Position numbers and translations under genes: made by a program. 64,000 nt of DNA from assembly GCA_025934775.1 (NCBI GenBank), contig JAICWO010000004.1:178724-242723 (forward strand), given 5' to 3'. Under the pieces are notes generated by a model. It made no database searches, was not told the DNA's origin, and worked only from the letters and a program-made list of their open reading frames with translations. The stretch is from Gemmatimonadaceae bacterium. Its GTDB lineage: Bacteria > Gemmatimonadota > Gemmatimonadetes > Gemmatimonadales > Gemmatimonadaceae. This document shows positions 24,720-33,469 of the stretch, piece by piece (positions within the stretch are counted from its first letter, which is position 1; the number at the start of each line of letters is the position of its first letter).

Positions 24720-26422
24720 GGTTGAATGCTCCCGGTGGTGCCCGCCGAACCGCCGGCGGTTGGTGAGGTGGTCGCCGAACGCTGCGGCGTCTGACTCTGC
24801 GTCTGCTGTTGCTGCTGCTGCGACTGCTGCTGCGTGGCGCCGGCCGCACCGCCCGTCGCGCTCGCGGTGGTGCCGGTCGTCGCTTGCAGCGGCAGATCGC
24901 GCAGCAGCGCGAGCCGCACGCGCGCGACGGCGAGATTCCGCGCCGCCTGCGCGCGGTTGGCGAGCGCCTGCTCGAGCAGGAGCCGCGACTGCGTGAGATC
25001 CGTCTGCGTCGATATGCCTTCGCGATAGCGCACCTGATCGATCGCGTACGCTTGCTGCGCCTGATCCGCCGTGCCCCGGCTCGCCTCCCACGTCGACTGC
25101 GCTTCCTCCAGCGCGTTCAATGCGACGCGCGTGTCGAGCGCGGCGAACTGGCGCGTCTGCTCGCGCTGCGCGCGCGCCTGCTGGAGGCCTGCCTGCGCGA
25201 TCAGCTCGTCCCCTTTGATGCGGCCGCCGTCGAGCAGTGGAAAGCTCGTCGACACGCCGACGGTCCAGTTGTTCACGCCGTTGTTGAGACTCGGGAACAC
25301 CGCCGATGGGAAGTACAGCCGCTGGTAGTTCGACACGAGCGCGAACTGTGGAATGCGCTCCGCGCGCGCGATCGTCACCTGCGCTTGCGCGGCGCGCACG
25401 TTCTCGTCCAGCTCCCGCACCGGCGCGCGGTCGGCCGCGAGCGTGTCCGGCGGCGGCGCGTTCACCGCGATCGCCGGCAGCGCCGGCCCGTTCGCCTGCT
25501 CGATGCCGGTCGTGAGCCGAAGCGAATCGTCGAGCGACACGTTGAGGAGCTGCTTCAATCGCAGGTACGCCACCTGCCGGTTCGCGCGCGCTTGAATCGC
25601 AACGGGCAACTGGTTGTCGTGCGTCACCTGCGCGCGGAGCAGATCGTACTGCGACGCATTGCCGACCTGCCGGGCCACGCGCGTCTGCGCGAGTACCGCT
25701 TCCGTCTCGGCGACCGACGAATCGGCGATCGAGACGAGTTGGTCCGCGAGCGCCGCGTCGTAGTACGCCGAGGTCACGTCGAGCGAGACCTGCGCGCTCT
25801 GCGCGGCGACCTCGATGTTCGCCGAGCGGAGCTGTGCGTCGGCGGCCCGGTTCTGCGCCGTGACGCGGCCCGCCGTCCACAGGTTCTGCGAGAAGTTGAG
25901 CCCGAGCGCCCACTGATTCGTCGCGCCAAAGCTCGTCTTGCTCAGATCGAACCCGCCGGCGGCCGACGGACAGGTCGCCGCCTGCGCGAGCGCCGCCGCG
26001 CGCTCCTGCGGCGTGGCGTTGTCGGGGATGAACGGCGTGCAGAGCGACTTGGACGCGACGGGCTGCGGCGCCGTGTCCGCGGGTGCCGAGCTCGCGAAGC
26101 TCGAGAACTGCGACTTTAGCGTTTTCGTATAGCCCGCGGTGCCGTTGAGCTGCGGCAGGTACTGGCTGCGCGCCTGATACCGCCCGCCCGTGGCGCGCGT
26201 GACGCCCGAGCGCGCGATCTCGATCGTCTGGCTCTGCGTCTGCGCCATGCGCAGCGCGTCGTCGAGCGACAGCGTGAGCGTCGCGGGCGCGGAGCGCGCT
26301 CCGGTGCGCTGCTGCGCACCGGCGGCGCCCGCGGCGAGCGTCGCGAGCATCACACTCGCCGCGAGGCCGCGAACGCTCCGACTGGGAGCTGATGTCATGA
26401 TGGTGATATCGGTGAAAGTCAT
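24716..26422 (-). CDS. TolC/OprM-like outer-membrane efflux channel
   Basis: 568 residues from the ATG at 26422; an ATG at 26398 gives a shorter signal peptide n-region. Signal peptide cleavage is likely at GAAGAQ. Two outer-membrane-factor repeats with long helices are visible (LSLDDALRMAQTQSQTIEIARSG and the later GRIKGDELIAQAGLQQARAQREQTRQFAAL). Unusually, the protein ends in a low-complexity Gln/Ser/Thr tail with QQQSQQQQQQTQSQTPQ some 25-40 residues from the end, encoded by CAG/CAA repeats. The gene starts 8 bp after tetR and ends overlapping the adaptor start. Confidence 0.93.
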   Translation of the reverse strand: MTFTDITIMTSAPSRSVRGLAASVMLATLAAGAAGAQQRTGARSAPATLTLSLDDALRMAQTQSQTIEIARSGVTRATGGRYQARSQYLPQLNGTAGYTKTLKSQFSSFASSAPADTAPQPVASKSLCTPFIPDNATPQERAAALAQAATCPSAAGGFDLSKTSFGATNQWALGLNFSQNLWTAGRVTAQNRAADAQLRSANIEVAAQSAQVSLDVTSAYYDAALADQLVSIADSSVAETEAVLAQTRVARQVGNASQYDLLRAQVTHDNQLPVAIQARANRQVAYLRLKQLLNVSLDDSLRLTTGIEQANGPALPAIAVNAPPPDTLAADRAPVRELDENVRAAQAQVTIARAERIPQFALVSNYQRLYFPSAVFPSLNNGVNNWTVGVSTSFPLLDGGRIKGDELIAQAGLQQARAQREQTRQFAALDTRVALNALEEAQSTWEASRGTADQAQQAYAIDQVRYREGISTQTDLTQSRLLLEQALANRAQAARNLAVARVRLALLRDLPLQATTGTTASATGGAAGATQQQSQQQQQQTQSQTPQRSATTSPTAGGSAGTTGSIQP

Positions 26423-26429
26423 CGGACGC

Positions 26430-27038
26430 TCAGTCGCCCGCCGCCGAGCGGACCGCCGACGGTCGCCGGACGACCTCTACGCCGAGAGCGCGCATGAAGA
26501 TTCGGACGTAGCGCGCCGGCGCTTCGTCGACCGGCGGGAACGCGCGCGGCATCAGGTCGCGGCGCAGCGCGTCGCCGATGATGCAGCTCACGAACATTGC
26601 GACCGCCGTCTGGATGTCGCCGTCCGCCGCCGCGAGTCCCATCGAGCGCAGCCGGAGGATGTAGTCGGTGAGCATCATGCCGGCGCACGCGGGACCGCGG
26701 CACATCGACATCGCCGACTCGGGCCGCTCCTCGATCTCGCCGAACGAGGCGCGAATGAGCCCGCGGTTCTCGCGCAGGTACGTGAGGATTCCGGCGCACC
26801 AGTGCGTCATCTCGGCTTCGGGATCGACCGGATTGTCCGGAAGATCGGGAACCGGCGACTTGGCGACGTGCTCCTGCATCAGCGCCTCGAACAGCGCCGC
26901 CTTGGAGCCGAACGTGCGGAAGAGCGTGACTTCGTTCACGCCCGCTTGGATGGCGATGAGCCGTGTGGTGGCGCCGCGGAACCCGTGCTGGGCGTACACT
27001 TCCTTCGCGGCGTCGAGTATTCGCTGGCGGATGTCCAT
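26430..27038 (-). CDS. TetR-family repressor of the efflux operon
   Basis: 202 residues. The N-terminal helix-turn-helix is clear (RQRILDAAKEVYAQHGFRGATTRLIAIQAGVNEVTLFRTFGSKAALFEAL). The C-terminal ligand domain contains three Cys (HWCAGI, MSMCRGPACAG, VSCIIG) that could make it redox or metal responsive. It is the first gene of tetR-tolC-adaptor-pump, all within a few bases of each other, so it should repress its own operon and respond to pump substrates. A candidate operator lies at 27077-27092. Confidence 0.93.
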   Translation of the reverse strand: MDIRQRILDAAKEVYAQHGFRGATTRLIAIQAGVNEVTLFRTFGSKAALFEALMQEHVAKSPVPDLPDNPVDPEAEMTHWCAGILTYLRENRGLIRASFGEIEERPESAMSMCRGPACAGMMLTDYILRLRSMGLAAADGDIQTAVAMFVSCIIGDALRRDLMPRAFPPVDEAPARYVRIFMRALGVEVVRRPSAVRSAAGD

Positions 27039-27076
27039 AGGGACGCGAAGGCTAATCGGGTCCCGGGCAATGTTGC

Positions 27077-27092
27077 AAGTGGGTACTTACTT
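27077..27092. promoter_or_regulatory. Candidate TetR operator
   Basis: AAGTGGGTACTTACTT contains AAGT-N4-ACTT with a second ACTT copy, about 40 bp upstream of the tetR start. Short palindromes in this place are normal for autoregulated TetR genes, but the site is short and the assignment is inferred from position. Confidence 0.3.
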
Positions 27093-27114
27093 CACGGTGC
27101 GCTGCCCTGTCGCG

Positions 27115-30072
27115 CTACAACGCGGCCCGAATGAACCACGCGAGACGCTGCATCCACCCCGCGTGCCGCGGCACGAACGCATCGAGCGAACGCTGATCGT
27201 CGATCCACGTGCTCCGCGCCATGAGATAGAACAGGTCCACCAGCCCCGCCGACGCTTGCACCCCCGACACGATCAACGTCGCCTCGGCGTCGGACACGAT
27301 CCCGCGCGGATCCTGATTCTGTGAACCCAGGCTGAAGTAGAAGCTGAACCGCTCCCGCTCCGATTCGGGGAGCGACTGCTCGTAGCCGCGGAACATCGCG
27401 TCCGTGCTGCGCGTCGCGGCCGTGTCGACATCGGGATCGGAGTAGCCGAGCTGCTCGGCGAATTTTGTCGTCTCTTCCGTCCGCGCCTGCATCGCGCGCG
27501 CGAGCACGACGTCCCAACCGGGCTGTCGCACCAGCGTCGTGATCGCCCCCGGGCGCGCGATCATCTGCGATTTCTGATGGAGCTGCGGCTCGCGCGGCCG
27601 CTCGTCGCGCGCGATCGACGTTGCGTCCTCGCCGTGCGTCGCCTGCGCCTCGGCGTTGTTCAGAAACGCGAGCGTCTTGTCGTCAAAGGGGATGACCTGC
27701 CGAATCCACGGCGCGCGCGCGAGTCCTTCGCGCACCTCGCGCGCGCGGCCGGTGGCGTCGTCCACCTGCGCGTGCGCGGCGAAGATCCCGACGCGGAGGT
27801 CGCCGCCCGAGGAGCGGATCTCCGTGGCGAGCGACGTGCGCAGTTGCAGCAGCCGGCCGAGCACTTGGTTCTGGAGCGCCATGAGCGGCGCCTGTGGACT
27901 GGGCGCGTTCGCCGCGGCCGGCGCCATCACGTACACGCGGCAGCCGCGCGCCGCCGCGCCGGCGAGCATCCCGGCCCAGGTGTCGCTGAGCCACATGGGA
28001 TCGGGAACGATGATCACGCTGCCGGGCGGCGCGAGATCGTACAGCATCGCGCGCGCGACCGACGACTCCTTCGCGCCAAAGCCGACGCGGTTCTGCACCT
28101 GGAGCGCGCGGCCGACGTAGTCGCCGGCATTGTTCGCCTGCTCCGTCGCCTTGACGTTCGCGACCGCGCGCAGCGGCAGCGGGATCTCGCTAGCCGTGAA
28201 GCCGTTGCGGCGGAGCGCCTGGCGCACGGCGCGACGGGCCTCGAGCGTCGCCGGCCCGCGGACGCGGTAGCCGCGGTCTTCCCACGTCGCGCTCGCGTAA
28301 TGCTCGCCGATGCCGACGCCGGTGATCAGCAGCGCGCCCTTGTATGGATCGGCTTCATTCAAATCATAGAATACCAGTTTTCTATGATCGCGCTCGATGT
28401 TGTCCGGCACGAACGGGATGCCGGGGACGATGTGGCTGCTCCGGAACGAGAAGTCCGCCGGCTCCACGATGTTGACGTGCACGGCGACCACTCGCCGCAG
28501 CCATTGGCGCGCGTCGCCGCTCGCGGCCGCATCGCGCTGCAGCCGCCTGGATGCGGCGACCGCCGCGCGGAGCTCCTGTTGGCGCGCGATCAGATGCGCT
28601 TCGCGCGCGTTGGTCGTATCGCCCGGGAGATGCACCGACGCGTCGAGCGGATCCTGGAGGATGTTCATCCAGAGCCGGTTGTCGCGCGACGCGTAGAAGA
28701 ATTCGTCTTGCAGGATGATGTATGTGGGAAAGACGCCGGTGCTGTCGTAGCGCTTGACCGCCGCCGTGAGCGCGGGAAGGTACGCGTCCGCGACCATGCT
28801 GTACGCCACGTTGTCGACCGCACCCGACGGACGCCGGCCGGTGAAGTCGTGCGTCCAGAGCACGTGGTAGACGCGCGCGGCGTAGATCGAGCGCGCGATC
28901 TCGAGCGGCAGATCGGTGCTGCGCAGATATGTCAGCGCGTTGCGATCGGTGAATGGATGTCCGACGGCGCGCGCGACCAGCGAATCGACCTCCGATTGAT
29001 CGTCGAACTGGTCCGGCGTGAGCGCGAGGTCGAGCGGGAGCCACACGAGTCGCGAATCTCCCGCGTCGCTGAGGAGGCCGCGATACACGGATTGGATCAC
29101 GCCCATCCACGCCGTGAACGGCGCGGTGAGCGACGGAATGTTCGCTGCCGGAGCATCCAGAGAATCGGCGAGCCGGCGCGCGAAGTCATTCGACGCCGTC
29201 GTTGTGAGTGGCGAGAGATCGCGCGCGTTCTCCTTCGCTTCGCCGAACATCGAATCGACGGGAATCAGCACGTCGGCGAGCAGCACGGCTCGCGCTTGCT
29301 TCACGGTACGATCGTCGAACAGGCGCGCGAGCGCGGCGGCGTACGCCTTCAACACACCGGTATATCCGTCGGGCTGCGCACGAATCAGCCTTTCCGCGCG
29401 CGCGGGGTACGCGTTCGCGTACGCGCCAATCGCGGTCGCGGCGTCGTTGAGCGCTCGCGTGTCGATCGCGGCGACGGGCGCGCTGCCGCGCGGCGACGGC
29501 GTGGACGAGTGTGTCGGATACGAGAAGTGCGTACGTCGAGGACGCGTGCGGCCGGCGAGCGGCTGAAAGAGTGGCGCGGTGATGCCGAGCGCGATCGTCT
29601 GCGAGCGAGTGGGCAGCCAATCGAGTCGCACCATCGTTCCCGCGCCGATGATGCCGCCGCGACGAATCGCCGTCTGAAAGCTCAACACGGGCGAGACGCG
29701 ATGTTGCGGCACGCTCCAGTCGATCCCTCCCGCGAGCCCGAACACCTTGCTCTCCGCGAGCACACGCAATCCGTAGTTCCGCGCGCCGACCGCGCCGTAC
29801 GCTTCACCCGCGCCGCCGAGCAGCCCGGTAAGAGGGTTGGCGATTGCGCGGTCGAGCCGGTACGCGAATACGGGCGCGCGCGATCCGCTCCCGCGCACGG
29901 GAGCGAGAATCGCGGCTTGATGTTGCCAGATCGCCGGCTGACCGATGGAGAACACCGGCTCCGGTGTACCGAGTTGCGCGTGCGCGGCCGGACAGATGGC
30001 CGCAATGCACAGCACGGCGATCGCGTTCGAGATTCTGTCGTTCACAGCGCTGCCAACCCGAGCAAGAGCCAT
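27115..30072 (-). CDS. Large exported phospholipase-D-superfamily protein
   Basis: 985 residues from the ATG at 30072. The longer frame before it overlaps the NYN gene, and the ATG directly precedes a signal peptide ending CPAAHAQ. HRKLVFYD (563-570) followed by ...LLITGVGIGEHYAS is a full HxKx4D motif with the downstream Gly/Ser segment of PLD enzymes. The second half has HQK (832-834), but Ala replaces the Asp five residues on. The N-terminal 200 residues look beta-rich (surface or barrel-like). It would act outside the inner membrane on phosphodiesters. Length and layout are unlike cardiolipin synthase. The first HKD falls inside an AT-rich codon patch. Confidence 0.7.
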   Translation of the reverse strand: MALARVGSAVNDRISNAIAVLCIAAICPAAHAQLGTPEPVFSIGQPAIWQHQAAILAPVRGSGSRAPVFAYRLDRAIANPLTGLLGGAGEAYGAVGARNYGLRVLAESKVFGLAGGIDWSVPQHRVSPVLSFQTAIRRGGIIGAGTMVRLDWLPTRSQTIALGITAPLFQPLAGRTRPRRTHFSYPTHSSTPSPRGSAPVAAIDTRALNDAATAIGAYANAYPARAERLIRAQPDGYTGVLKAYAAALARLFDDRTVKQARAVLLADVLIPVDSMFGEAKENARDLSPLTTTASNDFARRLADSLDAPAANIPSLTAPFTAWMGVIQSVYRGLLSDAGDSRLVWLPLDLALTPDQFDDQSEVDSLVARAVGHPFTDRNALTYLRSTDLPLEIARSIYAARVYHVLWTHDFTGRRPSGAVDNVAYSMVADAYLPALTAAVKRYDSTGVFPTYIILQDEFFYASRDNRLWMNILQDPLDASVHLPGDTTNAREAHLIARQQELRAAVAASRRLQRDAAASGDARQWLRRVVAVHVNIVEPADFSFRSSHIVPGIPFVPDNIERDHRKLVFYDLNEADPYKGALLITGVGIGEHYASATWEDRGYRVRGPATLEARRAVRQALRRNGFTASEIPLPLRAVANVKATEQANNAGDYVGRALQVQNRVGFGAKESSVARAMLYDLAPPGSVIIVPDPMWLSDTWAGMLAGAAARGCRVYVMAPAAANAPSPQAPLMALQNQVLGRLLQLRTSLATEIRSSGGDLRVGIFAAHAQVDDATGRAREVREGLARAPWIRQVIPFDDKTLAFLNNAEAQATHGEDATSIARDERPREPQLHQKSQMIARPGAITTLVRQPGWDVVLARAMQARTEETTKFAEQLGYSDPDVDTAATRSTDAMFRGYEQSLPESERERFSFYFSLGSQNQDPRGIVSDAEATLIVSGVQASAGLVDLFYLMARSTWIDDQRSLDAFVPRHAGWMQRLAWFIRAAL

Positions 30073-30106
30073 GCTGAACGCGCGCCGCGGCCGGCGCGGC
30101 GATCGA

Positions 30107-30544
30107 TCAATGATCGTGTCGCCGGTGCGTGCGGCGCTCGAGCACCACCTCGTCATTTACGATCATGAACCGGATCACCCGATCGCGCGCCTCCGGGAAC
30201 TGCTTGGCGCGATCGCGAAATAGGTCGTTCGAGACGATGCTCGCGTTGAGCTCGCGGGCGAACGAGAGGATGAAGTAGTCCGCGTCGGTGCCCGCCGGCG
30301 CCTGGCGCACTTCGCCGCGCTCCACGAGCTGCTCGTACGCGCCGGGATCATCGATCTGGTGGCGGAGCGCCGCGTCGACCACGATGATCGGATCGAGTCC
30401 TTCCTCGCGAAGCTTGTCGCGCACCGCGATCAAATTGCTCAGCCGCGGAGCGTCGCCTTCCGTCGCGTGCGCGACGTTCGATCCGTCCACGAGGACCACG
30501 CCGCGCTCGCTCTGTTCGCGTTGCGCCGTTTGCTGTGTGCTCAT
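30107..30544 (-). CDS. NYN/PIN-fold ribonuclease domain protein
   Basis: 145 residues from the ATG at 30544, 7 bp after the DUF4142 stop. VLVDGSNVAHATEG (first Asp plus Asn), PIIVVDAALRH (second Asp), GTDADYFILSFA and SIVSNDLFRDRAKQFPE (late Asp cluster) match the Zc3h12a/YacP-like NYN branch of PIN nucleases, which cut single-stranded RNA with Mg2+. The His/Arg tail (ERRTHRRHDH) may bind RNA. No toxin-antitoxin partner is seen. Confidence 0.8.
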   Translation of the reverse strand: MSTQQTAQREQSERGVVLVDGSNVAHATEGDAPRLSNLIAVRDKLREEGLDPIIVVDAALRHQIDDPGAYEQLVERGEVRQAPAGTDADYFILSFARELNASIVSNDLFRDRAKQFPEARDRVIRFMIVNDEVVLERRTHRRHDH

Positions 30545-30551
30545 TCGCGAA

Positions 30552-31250
30552 TCATCGTATCTGGCGGCCGCGGCGGCGCTCGGCGAGCGAGTCGGCCTTG
30601 ATCGAATCCGCCGCGGCCATCGCGGTCTGCAGCGTGCGCGCGCGCTCCAGGTCGGCATCGGCATCGGCGTCCGCCGTCGTCACGAGGAGCTGCACTTCTG
30701 GCCGCTCCGCCACTCCGATCAACCCCTTCAGGTACGATGCGACGAGCTGCGCGCTGGCGACCTGCTCCGCGACAAAGGCACGATCGAGGTTCTGGCCACC
30801 GAGCCCGCGCAGCGAATCGACCCGCGCCTGCAGCGCCGCGGTGATCGAGTCGGCGAGCGCGGGTGCGACGGGTGCGACCCGTAGCACCGCCGCAAGGGAG
30901 TCCGCCGTGTGCTGTAGCTTCCCGTGTTCCGCGACCATTGCAGCGGCGAGCGCGCGCACCGTGTCGGAGTGCCACGCGCCGAGCTCGACGTTCGCCGCGT
31001 CGATCTGCTTCGCGTTGAGCACGCCGAGCAGCGCGAGTACGTTGCCGTCATCGAGCCATTTGCCGCTCGGCGTCGCCGAGTCCGCTGCGACATCGCCGGG
31101 CGACTCTTGCGTCACTGGTTGCGTCCGAGGAATGACCGTCGAATCGGCCACATCACCGTCCGCCGTGTAATCGCCGCCTCCGGCGCACGCGACACTCACC
31201 GCGAGTATCACCGCCGCGAGCCCGCCCTGTACCCACCCTGCGTTGCGCAT
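30552..31250 (-). CDS. DUF4142-family lipoprotein (first copy)
   Basis: 232 residues from the ATG at 31250. Starts further upstream would read through the terminator hairpin at 31292-31323. The signal peptide ends at VSVACAGGG, giving a lipidated Cys. The DUF4142/ferritin-like helical domain follows: a Lys/Asp-rich helix pair with NVELGAWHSDTVRALAAAMVAEHGKLQHTADSL, where the usual H-x-x-H metal-like pair is only partly kept. An unusual DADADADA run lies near residue 205. The function of the family is unknown. It is in one unit with the NYN gene. Confidence 0.75.
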   Translation of the reverse strand: MRNAGWVQGGLAAVILAVSVACAGGGDYTADGDVADSTVIPRTQPVTQESPGDVAADSATPSGKWLDDGNVLALLGVLNAKQIDAANVELGAWHSDTVRALAAAMVAEHGKLQHTADSLAAVLRVAPVAPALADSITAALQARVDSLRGLGGQNLDRAFVAEQVASAQLVASYLKGLIGVAERPEVQLLVTTADADADADLERARTLQTAMAAADSIKADSLAERRRGRQIR

Positions 31251-31283
31251 CGACACGTCGCCACACCCTGCTCGATACTGGCT

Positions 31284-31323
31284 ACTAAAACAAGAACGCC
31301 TGGACTCTCGCCCAGGCATTCTT
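31284..31323 (-). terminator. Intrinsic terminator after the second DUF4142 gene
   Basis: A 12-bp stem with one mismatch (31292-31303 with 31312-31323) is followed on the minus strand by TTGTTTTAG. It separates the two neighbouring DUF4142 genes. Confidence 0.75.
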
Positions 31324-31366
31324 ATCAAGGAGCGCGCCCGACAGCGCGTGCGGCCGAGCCTGCCGG

Positions 31367-32038
31367 TCAGGGCGTCTTCTTCGCGCCCTTCTTGGTCGTG
31401 TCAGCTCCGCCCGCGGTGGATCCTGCCGTCGCGTTGCCGAGCTTGCCTTGAATATCCTGCGCCTTCGCGAGATGCCCCTGGATCACTGGGATGGCCGACG
31501 TGATCAGCGCCTTCAGCGAAGTGTCCTGCGCCGCACCTTGGGCGGTTTGCAGCAGCGAGAGCACGGACTGGTGCACGGCGACTTCGTTATCGATGTACGC
31601 CTTGTCCCATGCGGCGCCCTTCGCCTGCGCGGTGAGGCTGTCGGACATTTTCTTCGCGGCCGCGGGCAGCGTGTCGTTCGCCGGCGCCTGCGGTGTCAGG
31701 TTGAGCTTCTTCGCGAGATCCTGACCCTTCTGGCGCAGCATGTGGTGATCGCGCGCCATCTGTCGTCCGAACTCCTTCACCTGCGCGTTGGTACCCTTCG
31801 TCGACGCGAGCTTTCCGGCCGCGCTGTCGCCGGCATTCGCTTCGTCGAGCAGGGCCGCGATGTTCGCGTCGGTCAATGCGGGCGCAGCAGCGGGTGCCGT
31901 GCTCGGTGTGGCGGCTGCGCTCGCCGTGCTGCCGGCGCCAGCGCCGGTCGTGTCCGCGTTGTTGGATCCTTTGGAGCACGCCGCGACGAGTGCGCATGCG
32001 CTGAGTAACGTGATACCACGCGAAAGGCGAATCGACAT
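31367..32038 (-). CDS. DUF4142-family lipoprotein (second copy)
   Basis: 223 residues; CGGAGGAACT stands right before the ATG at 32038. Lipoprotein signal LLSACALVAACSKG. After an Ala/Thr/Pro linker the DUF4142 helical bundle is full length: FGRQMARDHHMLRQKGQDLAKKLNLTPQAPANDT, and VHQSVLSLL near the end. The R-D-H-H segment is the family hallmark. The C-terminus is Lys/Gly rich. It is likely a periplasmic or outer-membrane anchored protein. Family members often accompany stress genes, but no activity is established. Confidence 0.88.
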   Translation of the reverse strand: MSIRLSRGITLLSACALVAACSKGSNNADTTGAGAGSTASAAATPSTAPAAAPALTDANIAALLDEANAGDSAAGKLASTKGTNAQVKEFGRQMARDHHMLRQKGQDLAKKLNLTPQAPANDTLPAAAKKMSDSLTAQAKGAAWDKAYIDNEVAVHQSVLSLLQTAQGAAQDTSLKALITSAIPVIQGHLAKAQDIQGKLGNATAGSTAGGADTTKKGAKKTP

Positions 32039-32254
32039 AGTTCCTCCGTACGAGTTGCGCGCCGCGGCGGGCACCGCAGCGGCGCTCCAGCCCTGGCAAA
32101 ATCCGTACGCGTCAGCTTGCTGACCGTCGAAAAGTCGTTGGACGATGCGCGTTAAGAAATGTGGAATCATCGCGCCTGTGCGGTGTATCACACTCTGCGC
32201 GTCACGACACCGGTGTCGTGTTCGTGTGTTGCACTAGCGAGCTGGAGAGGCACT

Positions 32255-33232
32255 GTGCGCGGTCAAACGCTTCGTAATGCATTGCTGTTGGCGGTCGCCG
32301 CCGTATCGGCATCGCTCGAAGTGCCCAGACTTCAGCACGAGTCGCTTGACGCGGCCACCGCCGCGATCGCGAACGCACCCGCGGCGATCGGACGCGCCGT
32401 CGCCAACGCGGCGTCGCACGCCGGCGAGAGCCACCTCGGCTTCGACACGAACATGTATCCTGGCGACAAGGCGATGTCGGCCTGGAAGCGCGACGGCCAA
32501 TACGAGTGGGTCGGCTACTATCTCCAAGCGCCCTGTCACAAGGATGAATCGTGGTCGGGTGAGCGACAGCACCTCGTCGACAACGGCTGGGGCCTCGCCG
32601 TCATCTACGTCGGTCAGCAGACGTGGGGAAAACGTCTCGACGCGGCGGGCACGACGGGCAGCAAGACCTCGCATGCGCAACGCCATTCGTCGCGCTCACA
32701 CAAAAAGCGTTCGACGCACACGATGCGGCGCAGCTCGAAGACCCCGGTCGCGGCGGCGAGCGACCGCTGCTCCGCATCGTTCGTGAACGCCGCGCACGGA
32801 ACGCTCGATGCCGCGGACGCGATCGCTGAAGCGCAGCACGAAGGCTTCCCCCGCGGCACGGTCGTGTTTCTCGACGTGGAATACATGGACGTGCTGCCGC
32901 AGCCGATGCGCGACTACTACCGCGCTTGGGCTCGAGCGCTCCTCGCCGACGGCCGATATCGCCCCGGCATCTACGCGCACACACACAACGCCTCCACGAT
33001 CTACGACGACGTGAGCGCCGTGTACGCGAGCGCCGGCATCGGCGACGACCCGCCGTTCTGGATCGCCGGCAAGGGCGACTTCTCTCCGGACAGCAGCCTT
33101 CCGACCGAAGTCGGCCACGAGTTCGCATCGGTCTGGCAGGGGATGCTCGACGTGGTGCGCACGCACAATGGCGTGCGGCTGCCGATCGACATCAGCGTCG
33201 CGAGCGTGGCGTCGCCGAGTCTCGTGCAGTAG
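32255..33232 (+). CDS. DUF1906 glycoside-hydrolase-like (Rv2525c-like) exported protein
   Basis: 325 residues from the GTG at 32255, chosen for GGAGAGG six bases before it and the leader NALLLAVAAVSASL that follows. The TIM-barrel family pattern is clear: GFDTNMYPGDKAMSAWKRDGQYEWVGYYL at the start, FPRGTVVFLDVEYMD (strand with acidic residues) in the middle, RPGIYAHTHNA and FWIAGKG. Relatives are thought to act on the cell wall. A basic His/Ser/Arg insert (SHAQRHSSRSHKKRSTHTMRRSS) of about 40 residues interrupts the barrel and is absent from typical members, as far as I can judge. Confidence 0.8.
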   Translation: MRGQTLRNALLLAVAAVSASLEVPRLQHESLDAATAAIANAPAAIGRAVANAASHAGESHLGFDTNMYPGDKAMSAWKRDGQYEWVGYYLQAPCHKDESWSGERQHLVDNGWGLAVIYVGQQTWGKRLDAAGTTGSKTSHAQRHSSRSHKKRSTHTMRRSSKTPVAAASDRCSASFVNAAHGTLDAADAIAEAQHEGFPRGTVVFLDVEYMDVLPQPMRDYYRAWARALLADGRYRPGIYAHTHNASTIYDDVSAVYASAGIGDDPPFWIAGKGDFSPDSSLPTEVGHEFASVWQGMLDVVRTHNGVRLPIDISVASVASPSLVQ

Positions 33233-33271
33233 GGCGCCGGGAAGCGGCGCGTACGGTCGGCGGCTGCGCGC

Positions 33272-33464
33272 CTGTAGGGTCGCTGCGCTGTAGGGTCGCG
33301 TCGGCGGCTGCGCCGCCTCGCTGATGTACGGCCTTCGGCCGCGTCACGGCGTCACGCCGTTTCAGTCGCCGCAGGCGACGTACTACAGCGAGGGCCCGGT
33401 ACGGGCCCGACGCGACCCTACAGGTGCGCCGACCCTACAGCGAGCGCCAGCGAGCGACCCTACT
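33272..33464. repeat. Array of five short hairpins inside a larger inverted repeat
   Basis: Hairpins at 33303-33317, 33329-33341, 33346-33360, 33365-33379 and 33392-33408 have perfect stems of 5-7 bp and loops of 3 nt (TGC, TTC, TCA, GCA, GTA). The block is flanked by two direct CTGTAGGGTCGC copies on the left (33272-33283, 33288-33299) and by inverted copies on the right (33412-33423, 33430-33440 in part, 33454-33463 in part). No gene is visible; the block fills a convergent junction. Confidence 0.75.
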
Positions 33465-33469
33465 CGCCC

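Noticed and set aside
23580-25913. 777-codon minus-strand frame giving a longer adaptor
   Set aside because: Everything before 24719 is a shifted reading of the TolC gene. The ATGA overlap and lipoprotein signal fix the start at 24719.
33272-33464. CRISPR array or integron attC sites
   Set aside because: The hairpins have different stems and irregular spacing, and no unique spacers, cas genes or integrase are present.
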